Origin: Lithospermum erythrorhizon | Taxonomy: Eukaryota > Streptophyta > Magnoliopsida > Boraginales > Boraginaceae | Assembly (NCBI GenBank): GCA_019722365.1 | Contig: JADFUC010002440.1 | Location: 62,001-126,000 of the forward strand | DNA length: 64,000 nucleotides | Direction of reading: 5' to 3' | Shown here: one piece after another, positions 11,234 through 23,420 of the stretch | Layout: each line of letters opens with the position of its first letter | Position numbering within the stretch: the stretch's first letter is position 1 | Translations under genes and position numbers: made by a program | Notes under the pieces: generated by a model | Database searches by the model: none | What the model saw: only the letters and a program-made list of their open reading frames with translations | Told to the model about the DNA's origin: nothing

Positions 11234-13300
11234 TGAAATAACCCGTTACGCTTAGACGATTAATTATATTATATATACTTGTTTAAAAGTGGACTTTTGA
11301 TATAGTATAAATACTTTCGAATTAAACTATATGACGAGACTAGTATTAAAATGAGTAGTAGTTTATGTTACGGATAATAACACATTTGAAATCAAGCCAT
11401 AAAAATTTAAGTACGGTGTGGAGAGATAACACCGCACTAAAGGGACTTAATCTCATTCTCTAAACATCTCACCTACCCCTACTCATCTTCTCTCTTTCAT
11501 CACAACTCTCAAGCAACTCTTCCTTGTGTTTGGCCGAATCTCCTAAAGAAAGAAAAAATTCTTCCTCCATTTTCTTTCTCTTTCTTTTGTCGCCTATGTT
11601 CAAAAGTTATTGATTATCTTCTCATATTCTCTACACTTTGCTGCAAGAAAGCTTAAATTTTTCTTGAGATTTTTACATCCACTCCCCACAAATAATACAC
11701 ACATGAGGAATCCACCTCCAAATAATAACACATGAGGAATCCACCTCCAAATAACACATATGAGGAATCCACCTCCAAATAATCAGATGAGGCCTCACCC
11801 ATCCTCCCGACCGAGGCTACACTCTCAATGTGAAGATTACACCAAACCTCCCTTAATCCACGGGGCCACCACACAATATGCACATTCACGCTAAACCTCC
11901 CGGTCGTGGGTCACTGGCCCGCAAATAACACACAAAGCAATCAAAACACATCTGCACACAGCCACACACAGCACACAGCCACACACAATCTCATAACATG
12001 AACCATACTCAAAACTATCTCATAATACAAATCATAATCTCAATTATCTCATAATATAACTCATAATCATAGTTATCTCATAATATCAATCAAATCTCAA
12101 TTATTTCATAACATGAATCATAAATCACAATTTTACATAATATCAATCATAGTCACACAATTATATTACGTTTAGAATCCTAAATAACATATGCAAGATA
12201 TATAACATGATATATATATATATGAAAAGGTCCCCATCGTGAGATTTGTACTCACCTCGGAGTCAAAAGTAGTAATTTATAAATAGTCTGCTGCATCCGT
12301 GCTCAACTCCTATTCAAAGAAATTATACATAACATCTGTGAGAATAACTTCTCTTAACATCTAGTATAAACCCCGAGTGTTATACCCTGCCTACCATTCA
12401 AATTTACAACTCTTAGCAATCATCCTATTCCAAGATTGACATACACTTCTAACATTCCAACGCATCTATATTCCAATTTAACTTCGTAAAAATCTCAAAT
12501 ATTCGCTATCACTCTTACCATGACCCCACAATATCTTAAGTACATTCTAATCAATCCAAAGAATCAATTGACAACCACTCATCTAATAAATACACCCTCC
12601 AATTCAAAACACTAAATGCTATACTAAGTTTCCCAAACTTTCAATTCAATCTCTATCTATCCACATCCAAAACCAATAATTCTCTTCCAAAATAATATAT
12701 TAAAGTCCTCTAACCTCATATTACAATCTTCTAGAGTTAATTTAAGAAAAAGTCAACCCTCAACTTACACCCACTTTCTAACCTAATAATCAAAATCACC
12801 TCTAACTTAAACTAAACTTAGATAACATTTATATACCATAATAAAGTCAAGATCTAAAAGTCAAATACACAAACTATATAAAAAAGTCAACCCAAGCCTT
12901 AAATGATGAGATTTGAAGATTAAAACTATACCTTGATAACCTTAAGATGGGGAACAAGATTATGAAGTTAGATTCCACAAGATTTGTCAAGAAAAGAAAA
13001 ACTGGCGGAGCCGTTAAGAGGAGTTCAGTCCTTTGGCCTAAGGAAGAAGAAGGGAATTTGTTTTTAAGCTTTTTTTGTTTGTGATAAGGTTGATGATAAG
13101 TATTTTAAAAAGTTAGTGGGGGTAGGTGGGCGGGACCCTTTAAGTGGAGCTTGCTCTGCAAATTGCTTTTCTCTCTTGCTTACCAACCTAATTCGAACAC
13201 GTAGTCAGCGTATTAAATTTCTATTTCAAAATATATTATCGCCAACCCATATTATCATTAGTCCACAATTTTTAACTTTAACCGCAAAACACTAAACCGG
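11234..13300. repeat. Mosaic of further LTR fragments in both orientations
   Basis: A plus-oriented LTR start (TGAAATAACCCGTTACG) lies at 11,234 and runs through a TATA-poor leader with a T/C-rich stretch to about 11,640. From about 11,660 to 13,270 the sequence reads as a minus-oriented LTR: the leader phrase around GGCGGAGCCGTTAAGAGG (13,005) and the GAGGTGAGTAC phrase (minus, near 12,255) occupy the positions these motifs have in the other LTRs here. An AT-rich run of ATCATAATCTCAATTATCTC units fills 12,020-12,150. No coding sequence survives. Confidence 0.5.
11697..11784. repeat. Short tandem repeat, ~28-base unit, three copies
   Basis: Three consecutive copies of a unit containing ATGAGGAATCCACCTCCAAA differ only by small spacers (ATAATAACAC, TAACACAT). 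It lies inside LTR-derived DNA and probably arose by local slippage. The array has no coding meaning. Confidence 0.85.
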
Positions 13301-13659
13301 CAAACTAAAAATCACATTAAGAAAATACTTATACGAACGGTTGGTTTTAATATACTTCATTTATTTACAACTGAAGATTGAAATTTAGTATTTGGCTTTT
13401 TAAAAATTTTAAATATAATTATCAATATATATACATTGTGTATTTCAGCAAAACATATTAAGTAAGATCATTTTAGTCAAAGTAAAATTTATATATGTCA
13501 ATTAAATCGATTTAAATTTGTTAAATTTTAATAACTATATCTAAAGATAACCCGGTATAAAGGTATATAAGGTACTAATATGTCTATATGTTACCTAAAA
13601 CTAAAATAGTAACACTGGATTTTAATAAGCTCTAGGTTTATTTATGATGATAATATTGT
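13301..13659. other. AT-rich spacer without recognisable content
   Basis: This is very AT-rich sequence between the LTR mosaic and the copia chain. No open frame, repeat unit or motif could be supported. Confidence 0.4.
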
Positions 13660-13877
13660 TAGAATTTTTGGGGGTTATATTTTGAAATTAGTTGAAAATA
13701 GGAGGATCCAAAACATATAAATAAACCTACCTTAAAGTTCAGAATCACTGTGGAAATAGATTTTACTGGACTGCCAACAGTCAATAACACTCGGATTGAC
13801 AAAGACAAATCACACACAAAAACAAAAAATAAATAGGTGAAATTAAAAGACACAAAGATGAACCTACTGGGTGCCAA

Positions 13878-14433
13878 TGTAGCACCTAGGTCCGGGGGCG
13901 CCTTGCCCAAAGAATATCTACTATGATATTGAGATATCATAAATAAGACTCATCTTCTCTATTCTTACCCAAACTAGTAAACGAGTCTAGGCCTCTCGAC
14001 TTCATCCCTCTCACAACTCCGTTGTTTCATAATGAAAATCAATGATTGTTATAACGTAGTGTCATAAACAATCGTACATTCAGTTAGAAGTTTAGAGAAT
14101 TCTTCTAACACATTCACCCTACAAAAATATAATCTCTCAAATCTTTTCACTCACTCTTAAAACGTAGAGAATTATTATGTGTGTAGCGCGTATCTTTCTG
14201 TATCTCAGCAGAGCAATCCTTATATAGAGTAGGAACATCAAACATATATGGAAATATCTTCCACAAATAATACTTTCCATATATGCTAATCTCAACTCCT
14301 CATACTGTGAATACCTGCTATTACCATATCTTCTATACTTGAGAAATACTCCAAGCAAAACTCGAAAATATATATTCCGTATCTTACCAAAATCAAGAAA
14401 GAACAAAATAGTTACTAACACCAAAACCCAACA
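13878..14433 (-). repeat. Lower LTR of the copia chain
   Basis: Read on plus, it starts TGTAGCACC and ends CCCAACA; on minus this is TGTTGGG...GCTACA. It is preceded (minus strand) by a G-rich polypurine tract at 14,434-14,447, the hallmark of a 3' LTR. The phrase AAACTAGTAAACGAGTCTAGGC and the TTAGAAGTTTAGAGAATTCT region are shared with the upper LTR. Confidence 0.75.
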
Positions 14434-15699
14434 AACTCCCCCTTTGGCTGATATTTTTGTTGGCAAAACACATACTCCCCCTTAATCACATCTCTCCCCC
14501 TTTTTGCCTCAAAAAACTAATCCACTCCACACAAAAGATGAATGTTTCAATTCATTATCCTCACACGAGTGATTAACACTAGTAGAACCTCCGGGTTCAC
14601 CATCAGTCTGCCATGTCAAGTCTACCACGAGCATGCAAGCATTCAGGACAGAGATAACATTGGCTTCTTTTTTTCCTTTCACCAAGATCTCTTGACCTTC
14701 CACACTTTACGATTAGCAACACAAGAATTACTCTACAATCGTTTGAATTTCATTCCTTTTGTTGAGCTACAGGATTTACCCTTTGACCTCTCCATTCCTT
14801 ATGACAGTCAATTTTGTAAATTGAATATGAGAATCACCATGTTGATGAATGTTCCTTCCATGTGAGCTTGTAGCAAGAGGGGTCTTATGTGACCTTCTTT
14901 CCACAAAGGACGGGTATACCCATTTCTTCTTCCTTTGTTCTGTGGGTAATGCAATAGTACTGAACGACTACTGCCGACCAAATGTCAAATACCTGTATAA
15001 CAGTTGAGATTTCAACTTTTGCAAATTGAATAAATTTGATTCCAAACATTCTCCAAAGAACATATCCCCACACATGGCTTGTCATTTGGAGATTGGACCC
15101 AAAGAAAGAATTTCATCCAGCTTTTAGATGTACCGTAATTCGAGTATATGGACGATTTCTCTCATGTTTCTAATTCAACATTCAATCCCTCAACCTTCCT
15201 AGTTTAACCCAGAATTTACAATTAATATCTCATTATTCTCATCAGCGAGGCGCGATTTTCCTTCTTGTTTCGTGTGAAGGCCCTAATCCTGTTACAATGG
15301 GCGAGCAACTTTTCGTACATCCCCACAACTTCTTCATAAGACATCTCTTCTCATCACTATCCTCACTTTCAATCAGATAATGATTCAGTAATTTTGTAAA
15401 TGCAACAATCTTCCCACACCGTCATTTAGCTTTCTTGCTCTTCTCACGGCTTAAGATAATATTACACTTCTTTGTGAAAAAGCTGACATTGAACTGATTA
15501 CGACTCATAACCTTCTACATCTTTTAAGACCGGATCTCCTCAGAAGCCACATCCATCTTTTTTAACATTTGTGTCTAGTAGGTACCGAACGTTAGATAGA
15601 CCTGCCACCACATCCGCTCTCGACAGTTGTTGCCGTGATTTCTTTATCTTGCACCTTCGATCATCAAGAGACATTTCAAACGTGATGTTCAGTAACCAA

Positions 15700-16200
15700 A
15701 TAATTTCATTCACTTCATAATCTGTATGTCATTCGCCTCTTCTATGACAACTACTTTGGAGTCAATCATCTCGGAAGAGATCCCAGAATCTTTCCTCGAC
15801 AATATTTTCTTCTGCCATCAAGCTTCTCCAAGGTCATGGAATTCATTGGATATCTCCTTAAGTTCGAGCAATGAACTCAATGATGGTTTCCTCTTCTTTC
15901 ATCCTCGCATTCTCAAATTTGGGCGCAGGTCGAGACAACACACACGGTCTTTATGAAGTTCTTCAAATACAGCCAAAGCAAGAGTTTCCCAAGCTTCTTT
16001 GGCACCGGCATGTGTTCGGATCAAGATATCAACATTTATGTTCACACAACTACGTGACGTATCCAAGACCTCGAATTTTCCACGAGGCTTACTGCCTTTT
16101 ATACCATTCCACTAAAGCTTTCAATCATGCTGGTCAAGAAGTGCGCCATGAGGGTCCAAACATACAAAAACAGATTTCCATGTTTTAATATTCATATATC
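15700..16200 (-). pseudogene. Copia gag (UBN2-type) remnant
   Basis: Minus-strand translation gives AKEAWETLALAVFEE, then in another frame ENARMKEEETIIEFIARL and KEISNEFHDLGE, then SSEMIDSKVVVIEEANDI. This is the UBN2-type gag of plant Ty1/copia elements in correct order. Stops and frame changes break it. Upstream on the minus strand (16,290-16,350) the leader has GTGGTATCGAGCGAGCTCGAC. The rest of the internal region (14,450-15,700) is too worn to assign, and no pol was seen. Confidence 0.6.
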
Positions 16201-16496
16201 TCAAGTAAGCAATCATCTTACTCTTCTTCCACAATAAGTACACTGAACCATTGAGAATGGTGGACGCATTTATTGAACTTTCTTTTCATCTCACACACAT
16301 ATTACAAGTGATTCACTCGTATGTCGAGCTCGCTCGATACCACTGAAAGTTCAGAACTCAATAAATAGATTGGCTGAATGCTACTGCTGTAATTGGGCCA
16401 ATACTCGATTGGGCAGCATAAAATCGATGACAATAAAATGTAAATAAATATCAAAAAATTAAAAGACACAAAGATGGTAACCTGGGCCAGCGCCAA

Positions 16497-17069
16497 TGTA
16501 ACACCTTAGGTCTGGGAAGTACTTTGCCCAAACAAGAATTTTACTATGATATTGAAATATTACAAATAAGGACTTATCTTTCTCGAACGTCCCATTCTAC
16601 TCCAAACTAGTAAACGAGTCTAGGCTTCTCCTGACTTCTATCACTCACAAATCAAATTGCTTACAATGAAAATCCTCAATGATTGTTATAACAAGAAATT
16701 GGCTATAAACAATCGCATATCTGGGGCTAGAAGTTTAGAGAATTCTTCTAACACACATTCAACCTACAAAAATATAATCTCTCAAATCTTTTAGCTCACT
16801 TAAAAGGTGTAGAATTATTATGTATGTGAGGGTGTATCTTCGTGATCCGCAGAGTAACTCTTATATGAGTATCGAATATCAAACATATGGAAATATCTTC
16901 CATAAATAATATTTTCCATATATGTAAATCTCAATCTCATACTTAGAATACCTGTTATTACCATAGCCTTCATACTCGGTAAATACCTACAAAATCCCAA
17001 AAATATATATTCCAACTTATCAAATCAAAGAACAACAAAAAATAATAAATTAACATCAAAACACCAACA
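16497..17069 (-). repeat. Upper LTR of the copia chain
   Basis: Read on plus it starts TGTAACACC and ends CACCAACA, followed by CTACC. It is the same family as 13,878-14,433 but clearly diverged, with many substitutions and small indels, so the insertion is old. On the minus strand it acts as the 5' LTR, its 3' edge adjoining a primer-site-like TTGGCGCTGGCCCAGG. Confidence 0.75.
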
Positions 17070-17591
17070 CTACCTACATGTTTGTGTATTTAGTATGAAA
17101 CAATTTCTCCTTTTCACCCTCTGATACATGGAATTCAAGTTTTAATGACGTAATTAACATTTTAAGAAGTCATAAAATTTCAACTAAAATTAATCAGTCA
17201 TGATTTGCAATATTTAAAATGGAACGGATTATATTTTAATAATTATTTCATACATGTCATGGTTTGTTGTGTGTATATATATACATGTAAGGTATGTGGT
17301 GGTGAGTGCATGAATTGAACGAATTATGATGATTGACAATAACATACGGCACTCATCGTCGGCACCATCGCATGATGCCTCATGATTCTGAATAATAATG
17401 GCAAGAGATCACTTCCCATTCATCGGAAGATGTTAAAACTCCGACGTATCCGATCTTCTTCTTCCATAACATCTCAATGGCGAACAAGATTTATCAAAAG
17501 GCAAACGAATAATGGAGACTCAAACATGAACTATTAGCTTCAATCCTCAAAAACCTCCTATCTTAAAGCTGAAAAACATCATCATCTACAG
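17070..17591. other. Spacer and eroded 5' end of the PP2C copy
   Basis: No complete gene is present. From about 17,425 a basic phrase (H-R-K-M-L-K-L-R-R-I-R) resembles the arginine-rich N-terminal lead of clade A PP2C proteins, but stops follow at once. I take it as the worn N-terminal part of the adjacent pseudogene. Confidence 0.35.
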
Positions 17592-18776
17592 GTGGGAAAT
17601 ACGTGCTTGTCAAGCATGGTCTGATGTCGGTTAGGAGGAGGAGGGAGATGGAAGATACGGTGGTGGCTATAGAAGAAAGGTTTATTATTAATAAAGGGTT
17701 AAGTAATGAGTATGATTTTCTTGGGGTTTATGATAAGCATGGTGGTTCACTTGTGGGTCAAGCGTGTCGTCAGCGTCTGCATGAACTGGCAGGATTGAAC
17801 AAGTTGCGATGAGGGAGTCTTGGATTGGGAAAAGGTGATGATAAGTAGTTTCAACAAAATGGATGAGGAAGTCAATGAGAATGGTGGTTCTGCGGTGGCG
17901 ATGATGGGATCCACTGCTGTTGTTGCGGTGGTTGGGGAGGCGGAACTGGTGGTGGCTAATTGTGGAGACTCCAGAGCTGTGCTTTGTCAGGATGGAGCTG
18001 CCATTGCTTTGTCAGATGATCCTAAGGTATATATCTGGATTCTTTGTTGCACTCAGATCATGTTTTATTTATAGAAATAATCATAACGTGTCACGATCTT
18101 GAGAGAGCGTAATTCAAAATATAACGAACTAACAAACGATTCAAACATTGTTAAATTATGAGTATATCATCATTATAGGCGTTGTTATAGATGATTTGGG
18201 TTTTGCATTGGTGCAGCCAGACAGAGCAGACGAATTGGAAAGAATTGAAGTTTGTGGTGGGAAAGTCGTAAACTGGAATGGACAACGGGTGTTCAGAGTT
18301 CTTGCTACTTCTAGATCAATTGGTATGTCAAAGATTACAGTTTTGACAAAGAAATTTAATAAATAAATCATGTCAAAATTTATGACTTCTTAATTCTTGC
18401 TCAAGTCTTGTAACCTTGATGTCTCATAAGATACGAGAACATTTTGGTTCCAGGGGATCAATACTTGAGACCATTTGTGATATCAGAACCTGAAGTGAGA
18501 GTAATGAAGAGATCAGACAAAGATGAGTTCTTAATATTGGGTTCTGATGGTCTATGGGAAGTCGTTGCTAATGACTTGGCTGGTGAAATTGTAAAGAGAT
18601 GCCTAGATGGTCACAAAAGGAGAGCTTCTAAAAAGAAAGATGAAAACAATTCTTGTGTGTCCAATAAAAATCCAGAGACTGGGGTGGCGCTAGCTGCAGC
18701 TCTGCTGGCGGAACTAGCAATTGCTCGAGGTAGCAGGGATAACATTAGCGTGATAGTAGTTGAGTTGAAGAGATGA
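17592..18776 (+). pseudogene. Clade A protein phosphatase 2C (AHG3/PP2CA-like), broken copy
   Basis: Clade A PP2Cs dephosphorylate SnRK2 kinases and act as abscisic acid co-receptors. Three exons remain: about 17,592-18,026, 18,217-18,322 and 18,454-18,776, with GT-AG borders in the usual places. Recognisable blocks are [105 protein letters not shown] and the terminal [15 protein letters not shown]. Exon 1 changes frame twice (frame 2 to 1 near 17,790, then to 0 near 17,819) and has a stop at 17,810-17,812. Conserved motifs are altered: D-G-H-G-G to D-K-H-G-G, D-H-K to D-P-K, V-F-G-V-L-A to V-F-R-V-L-A, and L-W-D to L-W-E. No clean N-terminus exists. I call it a pseudogene of fairly recent origin. 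Confidence 0.8.
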
Positions 18777-19478
18777 AGATGAGGGGCAGACTGCTAAGGG
18801 CGTTTGTTGGGTTAGCTTAGAATGCAAAAGTTAATGTAAGGAAAAGATAATTCAATCCTGTAACTCCTGTAAGTGTATATGCTATGTCAATGTAGTGTCA
18901 TCTCATTATTTTGTTTTTGTTTTTCTTCCCATCACTTCTCATTGATTGTAAGTTTGTAACAATCTCTAGTCTCTGTAACGGAAGACCTCTGTGATTATGT
19001 ATTAGTCTCCGAGGTTTGTTACACTCCATCCACAAACGATAGTCAAGTTTAGTTTTTAATTATATAACAAACTTATAAAATCAACTATCAAAAATCAAAA
19101 TCGAAAAATCTTTCGACATAGAGGGAGTATTTGTTTTGGATTAAATAGACAAAAGTATTGGCGGATGGAGCAAAATTTGATCACTTCAACCAATGGGACA
19201 ACTATAATATTGAACAGAATGTTAAGGTTTCTAGTTTTACATTCCAATTCAAATGGAAAAATGTACTCACAAGGCATTACATAAAATTTCACATAGCTCG
19301 TCCACTTCAAGTGTACCCTTGGTGCTTCTGAGAATGGCTCGAGTTGAATATAGCAGCATTATGCTACTTCTTGTACAAACAATAATTTACAGGTAACCTA
19401 TAGGAGAACCTAACAAACAACACAGAACCATGTCAAAGAAATGCAACTACATAAACTAGCTACATTAATTGGACTTCA
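18777..19478. other. Convergent 3' flanks of the PP2C copy and the CNGC gene
   Basis: This holds the old 3' untranslated part of the PP2C copy (to about 19,030) and that of the minus-strand CNGC gene. The two genes converge, with 702 bases between their stop codons. No further gene is supported. Confidence 0.4.
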
Positions 19479-22400
19479 TTAATCTTCGGATGTAAAATCT
19501 GGCTCAGATGGTTTCTGAAGCAGAATCGGCAATATTCTTTCTTGAACCCTAGCTTTCTTTGAACTGTTACGCCTCAACCCACGGAGTGCATTAGCGGCAA
19601 ATCTTGAGGCATAGATGGTGGCCAGCAAACTTGGCGAACTACCCCCGCCCTCCTTGGCCAATACATTTTGCAACTTACTTTCCTTTTCACGAAGGGACTC
19701 CTCCAGCTTTTTCCTGCAATAACGACGCCATGCTGCTTGTATGAAACAAGCTGCCCAAGTTCTCCATTGCTGGGAGTAAAACCTGAACGTATGGCGAAGC
19801 TGCTTGCTGTGAAGCCTACGGAACTGTGAGGCAACAAACTTCAAGTCATCAGCCATTAAAGCAAACGCCTCAACTTCTGACAGAGCTTCAACTGTTCTGG
19901 TTGATACTGGAAGGTTTGATGATGTATGAGGATCCAGAGCCCACGTAAGGAGCTCTTCTCCACAAAAATCTCCAGCTTTTAAGATAACAGAGTTGAAAAA
20001 TCCTGTTCTTCCTCCATTCGTAGTAGCTGTTAAAAGTTTTCCCCGCATTATAAACAGCATCTCATCGACTGGATCGCCTTCCCGCACAATGTAGCTCTTC
20101 TCTGTGTAAAGCACTGGCTTAAGGCGATCACACAAAGCATCCAAGAGTTGTTCATCCATTTTTTCAAACATTGGTACCTTGAAGTTGTTAAAGAAAAGGA
20201 CAAAAGGTTATGGAAGCACAGAAGATGGAACTCATTATAAATAATAGGAAAAGAATATAGACAGATATAGTGGAACATAATTACTCTTCATCCCCCCAAA
20301 GGTTTTTCATCTTCCCCGCAAGAATCTTAACATATATAGAAGAAAGGAGACATACTCTAAAGTCGCACAGAAAAATGTGCCAGTATATTCTAATATGTCT
20401 ACCAGCCCCCAATCTCTCTCCAGAATATATGAGAATGCTATTGAAGCTACAGAAAGTAACTCACCCTCATAAGGAGAGCCAAACACAGATGACGTTTTAT
20501 GTCTCTTCTAAGGTCTTTCGGAAGATTGTGGATCAAATTTTCTTCATCAACGCCTCTAGTTTCCTGCCATTTATATTGTTCATACCTTCTAATTCGTTCC
20601 CTAAGATCGTCCGGAAGCAAGCGGTGAGACATCCACTGCTCAGCATCTCGTCTTTTCACTCTCATCTCCTCTAATCTTAACGTCGAAGATTGCAAATATG
20701 TCTATCACAAAAAAAGGCACATATGATCAAATAATCACTACAAATACAAGGCAAGCAACCATAAATGACTTGATTAAACCTTCTTCCTTCCCAGCACACA
20801 TGAGAAAATAATAATTACAAATACAAGGCAAGTAATCAAAAGAATGTAATTTTCAAGTGTAAGAGAACAAGGTAAAGAGGAGTAATATTTTATACTCCAT
20901 ATATATTTGCTCCAACTCATCATTTCAAGATGACATGCTTTAAGGCATCCTTAATTTTGTTAAATCCTATAGCAAATTCAACTATTTCATACATCCTTCT
21001 ACTTAACTACATGTTGCATTATGTCACTCACCTGCATATTTCCAATGAGAAGTGAAAATAACACCAAGCCAGCAATGGAGATGAAAACTGCGAAGCATAT
21101 TTCAAAGACATAGGTGCTTGTTTTAAGGTTCTGGCCAAGGGAACTGCAGAATCAATTAGTCAGCAGCATTACTACTAATTTCCAGAAAATTCACAATATT
21201 CAAAGGAGTCATGTCCAAATAATAATAACCAAGCATCATGCTACAACAGATCTTAGAACAAGAGAAATGTTCTATTGAGGGGCTCCACCTTATTTGAGTC
21301 AACCTCAAGTTTCGTTTCAGAGAAAAAAAAATACACTCTACAATTATTTCTAAAACGTGAAGTTGGAAAATAATAACGTCTAAAGATTAGATTATAGCTT
21401 TGAATACAATCAGTTATTTTGAAAAGACAGATTGTGATTATCCCATCAGAATGATCAGAGCACCAAATGCTTCCCCATAATAGATTACCTCATGTCATAA
21501 ACAAAATATTTATATAAATGATAAAATCTCAATCACTGGAGATGGAACATCCAACAAACAAAGGCTAGAAACTAATAGACCCTTCAGTTTTGTGGGGATA
21601 TTAAGAAGGGCCTGAATAGTAATAGCAATACACAACTAGCATACCTCAAATTCTGGAGACCCCACCAAAAGCAGTAGAAGAACTTCTGAGGAAAATCTCT
21701 AGATTCCACAACACCAGAGTTAAGGGCATCAAGGAATATTCCAAAATCAAATCGTGTCGCATTTGGTGTTTGTATAGGACAAGACGCATTGAGAAGCTGC
21801 TGAAATCCTGAGTGGTCAACATTACAGAAAAGTGAAGCATGATGGCAGGCAGAGTCATCTGCACAAGCTTTCTCCCAGCAGGTAACTTCCCGTTCTATAG
21901 ATAATAAGTACCAAAAAGCTCCAAGAGCCTATTGTACAAGGAAAGCATGTGTAGATCAATGAGACTTCCAAGAAAAATCAGAAGACTAACTTTGATCGAC
22001 CGAAAAGACTGCTGGGGTTTTGTAGGTGTGGGGGAATTGACCAAAGACCAACTTTCCATCAAATAGTCAACATGCACTGAAGAACTTACATGACTGGCAA
22101 GCATGTAAAGAAAAAGATTGAAGGCAGCTCCAGCCCACGCAGTCTCGGTGAGAATTCCAGAAGTTCTAGTGACTTCTTTGTATAATGGATAAACACGGAG
22201 AACCCTTGGTATGTACTGAAAGAGTACTATAAATTTCAACAAATTCTTAGTGTTCATAGATGTTGCACCCCGCAGTTGTGGAATTACAATTAGAATAACC
22301 AGCTGAAAATTATACCGAAAATATAGCATCAGGAACCATATGGCTACAGTACCGTATCAGGAAAATGAAAAAACTCACCTAACATCACAATTTTTATTAG

Positions 22401-23420
22401 ACTAACTATCATCGTAGTCAATCACGACTTTCCAAAAAGGAGTCATTTAACCAGTGATGATCGCATTCAAAGATCGATTCATTCACATTATAAAGTTATA
22501 TAACTGGAAGCTAAAAGTCGATAGTTTAAGAAGCCAATTAACTCTTCCTTCAACTATACAGTTCATACCTGAGGGAGTGGTAGAACTGCAAGAACATCAA
22601 TTAAGAAGTTTTTGGACAAATATCTCTTTGCAATTTCCCATGAGTCTTCAACTAAAACACCTCTACCAAACACACGTGAAGATGGGGCAATAAAGCCAGT
22701 GCGAAACTGAAAGATGATATGAATCAAGTAAAATATATCTGTAAAGGACCGCAGTACACTAGCCGTGACCACCAGCTTTCTGTCTAGGTCAAGGCATTTA
22801 TTATTATTATCAACCAGGGGAACATAAAAGAAAAGAGGATCCAATGAAATGGCAATCACACAGGAAAGAACAAAGATCTTGTTCCACCTCTGCAAGAAAG
22901 CTCCTAGTGGATCTAGAACCCTCTTTCCAGAAACCAAATCCGTTCCCGAAAAGCTGCGAAAAGAATAGGACCTAAATGAATTATTGAAGCTCTTCACCCT
23001 CTCAGTCCAGTAATCAACGACCCTTTGAATTGGACTTAAAACTAAATCTATGGTTCTCTTGAACATGCTCACACGCTCATGTTCTCCTATTTGATACTGC
23101 TTTTCTGAGCTTTTCTCTGAGTTCAAGTCCTGAAACCTGTACAAGATCAAAGCAATGATCAAGTATGGCTCCTGTCGATAATTGCAAAATACCATGAGAC
23201 AGTCAATTTGTCAACTAAATTACTTTTTTTTACTCCAACTTTGTTCTATTATTTCCAGCTAAAAGGTCCCTTCACCATGTAAAAAATACTTTTCCATTTT
23301 CAAAGGGCTAACATGATTATGAGATGGATATAAAAATAAAAAACAACAGGAAACTAAACAACAATGAAAATTTAATACACTGATGACCAACCTCACAAAC
23401 TTCTCTTGCCGGTAAGTCAT
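19479..23420 (-). CDS. Cyclic nucleotide-gated ion channel, group I (CNGC1-like), intact
   Basis: Seven coding exons on the minus strand: 23,420-23,392, 23,136-22,569, 22,302-22,090, 21,928-21,645, 21,143-21,032, 20,701-20,465 and 20,177-19,479. All borders are GT-AG and phases agree, giving 713 aa, about the usual family length. The protein is a plasma-membrane cation channel subunit, in this family usually Ca2+/K+ permeable. Six membrane spans begin near residue 96. The pore has the group I filter G-Q-N-L at 368-371, completed across an intron. The cyclic nucleotide-binding domain spans about 470-605 with the conserved LKAGDFCGEELLTWAL, and a calmodulin-binding IQ motif (FIQAAWRRYCRKK) lies near 626-638. 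The C-terminus KPSEPDFTSED matches CNGC1-type proteins. The start is set by the 29-base first exon (MTYRQEKFVR), which joins in frame to FQDLNSEK. I see no damage. Confidence 0.93.

Larger units (their letters stand above)
13660..17069 (-). mobile_element. Short Ty1/copia element(s), LTR-internal-LTR-internal chain
   Basis: Two LTRs of ~560 bases (13,878-14,433 and 16,497-17,069) with TG...CA ends lie in the same orientation. On the minus strand the upper LTR is followed by a primer-site-like TTGGCGCTGGCC and a leader, then a gag remnant, a purine tract (AAAGGGGGAGTT) and the lower LTR. The lower LTR is again followed by the same leader (TTGGCACCCAGTAGG...), so the unit repeats at least partly. 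The 2-kb internal part has gag but no pol, so the element is deleted or non-autonomous. Confidence 0.7.

Noticed and set aside
14137..14466. 109-codon minus-strand open frame
   Set aside because: It lies within the copia LTR and its polypurine tract, so it is not a gene.
18156..18371. Minus-strand frame across PP2C exon 2
   Set aside because: It is a shadow of the plus-strand PP2C exon, whose motifs are unmistakable.
20270..20674. 134-codon plus-strand open frame
   Set aside because: It is the antisense of CNGC exon 6 and its intron; the minus strand encodes the conserved channel sequence.
22563..23195. ATG at 23,195 as start of the CNGC protein (open upstream extension of exon 2)
   Set aside because: A tracts-plus-TGTACAG acceptor lies at 23,137, the codons before it do not match the family, and a 29-base upstream exon supplies the expected MxxRQEKFVR start in the right phase.
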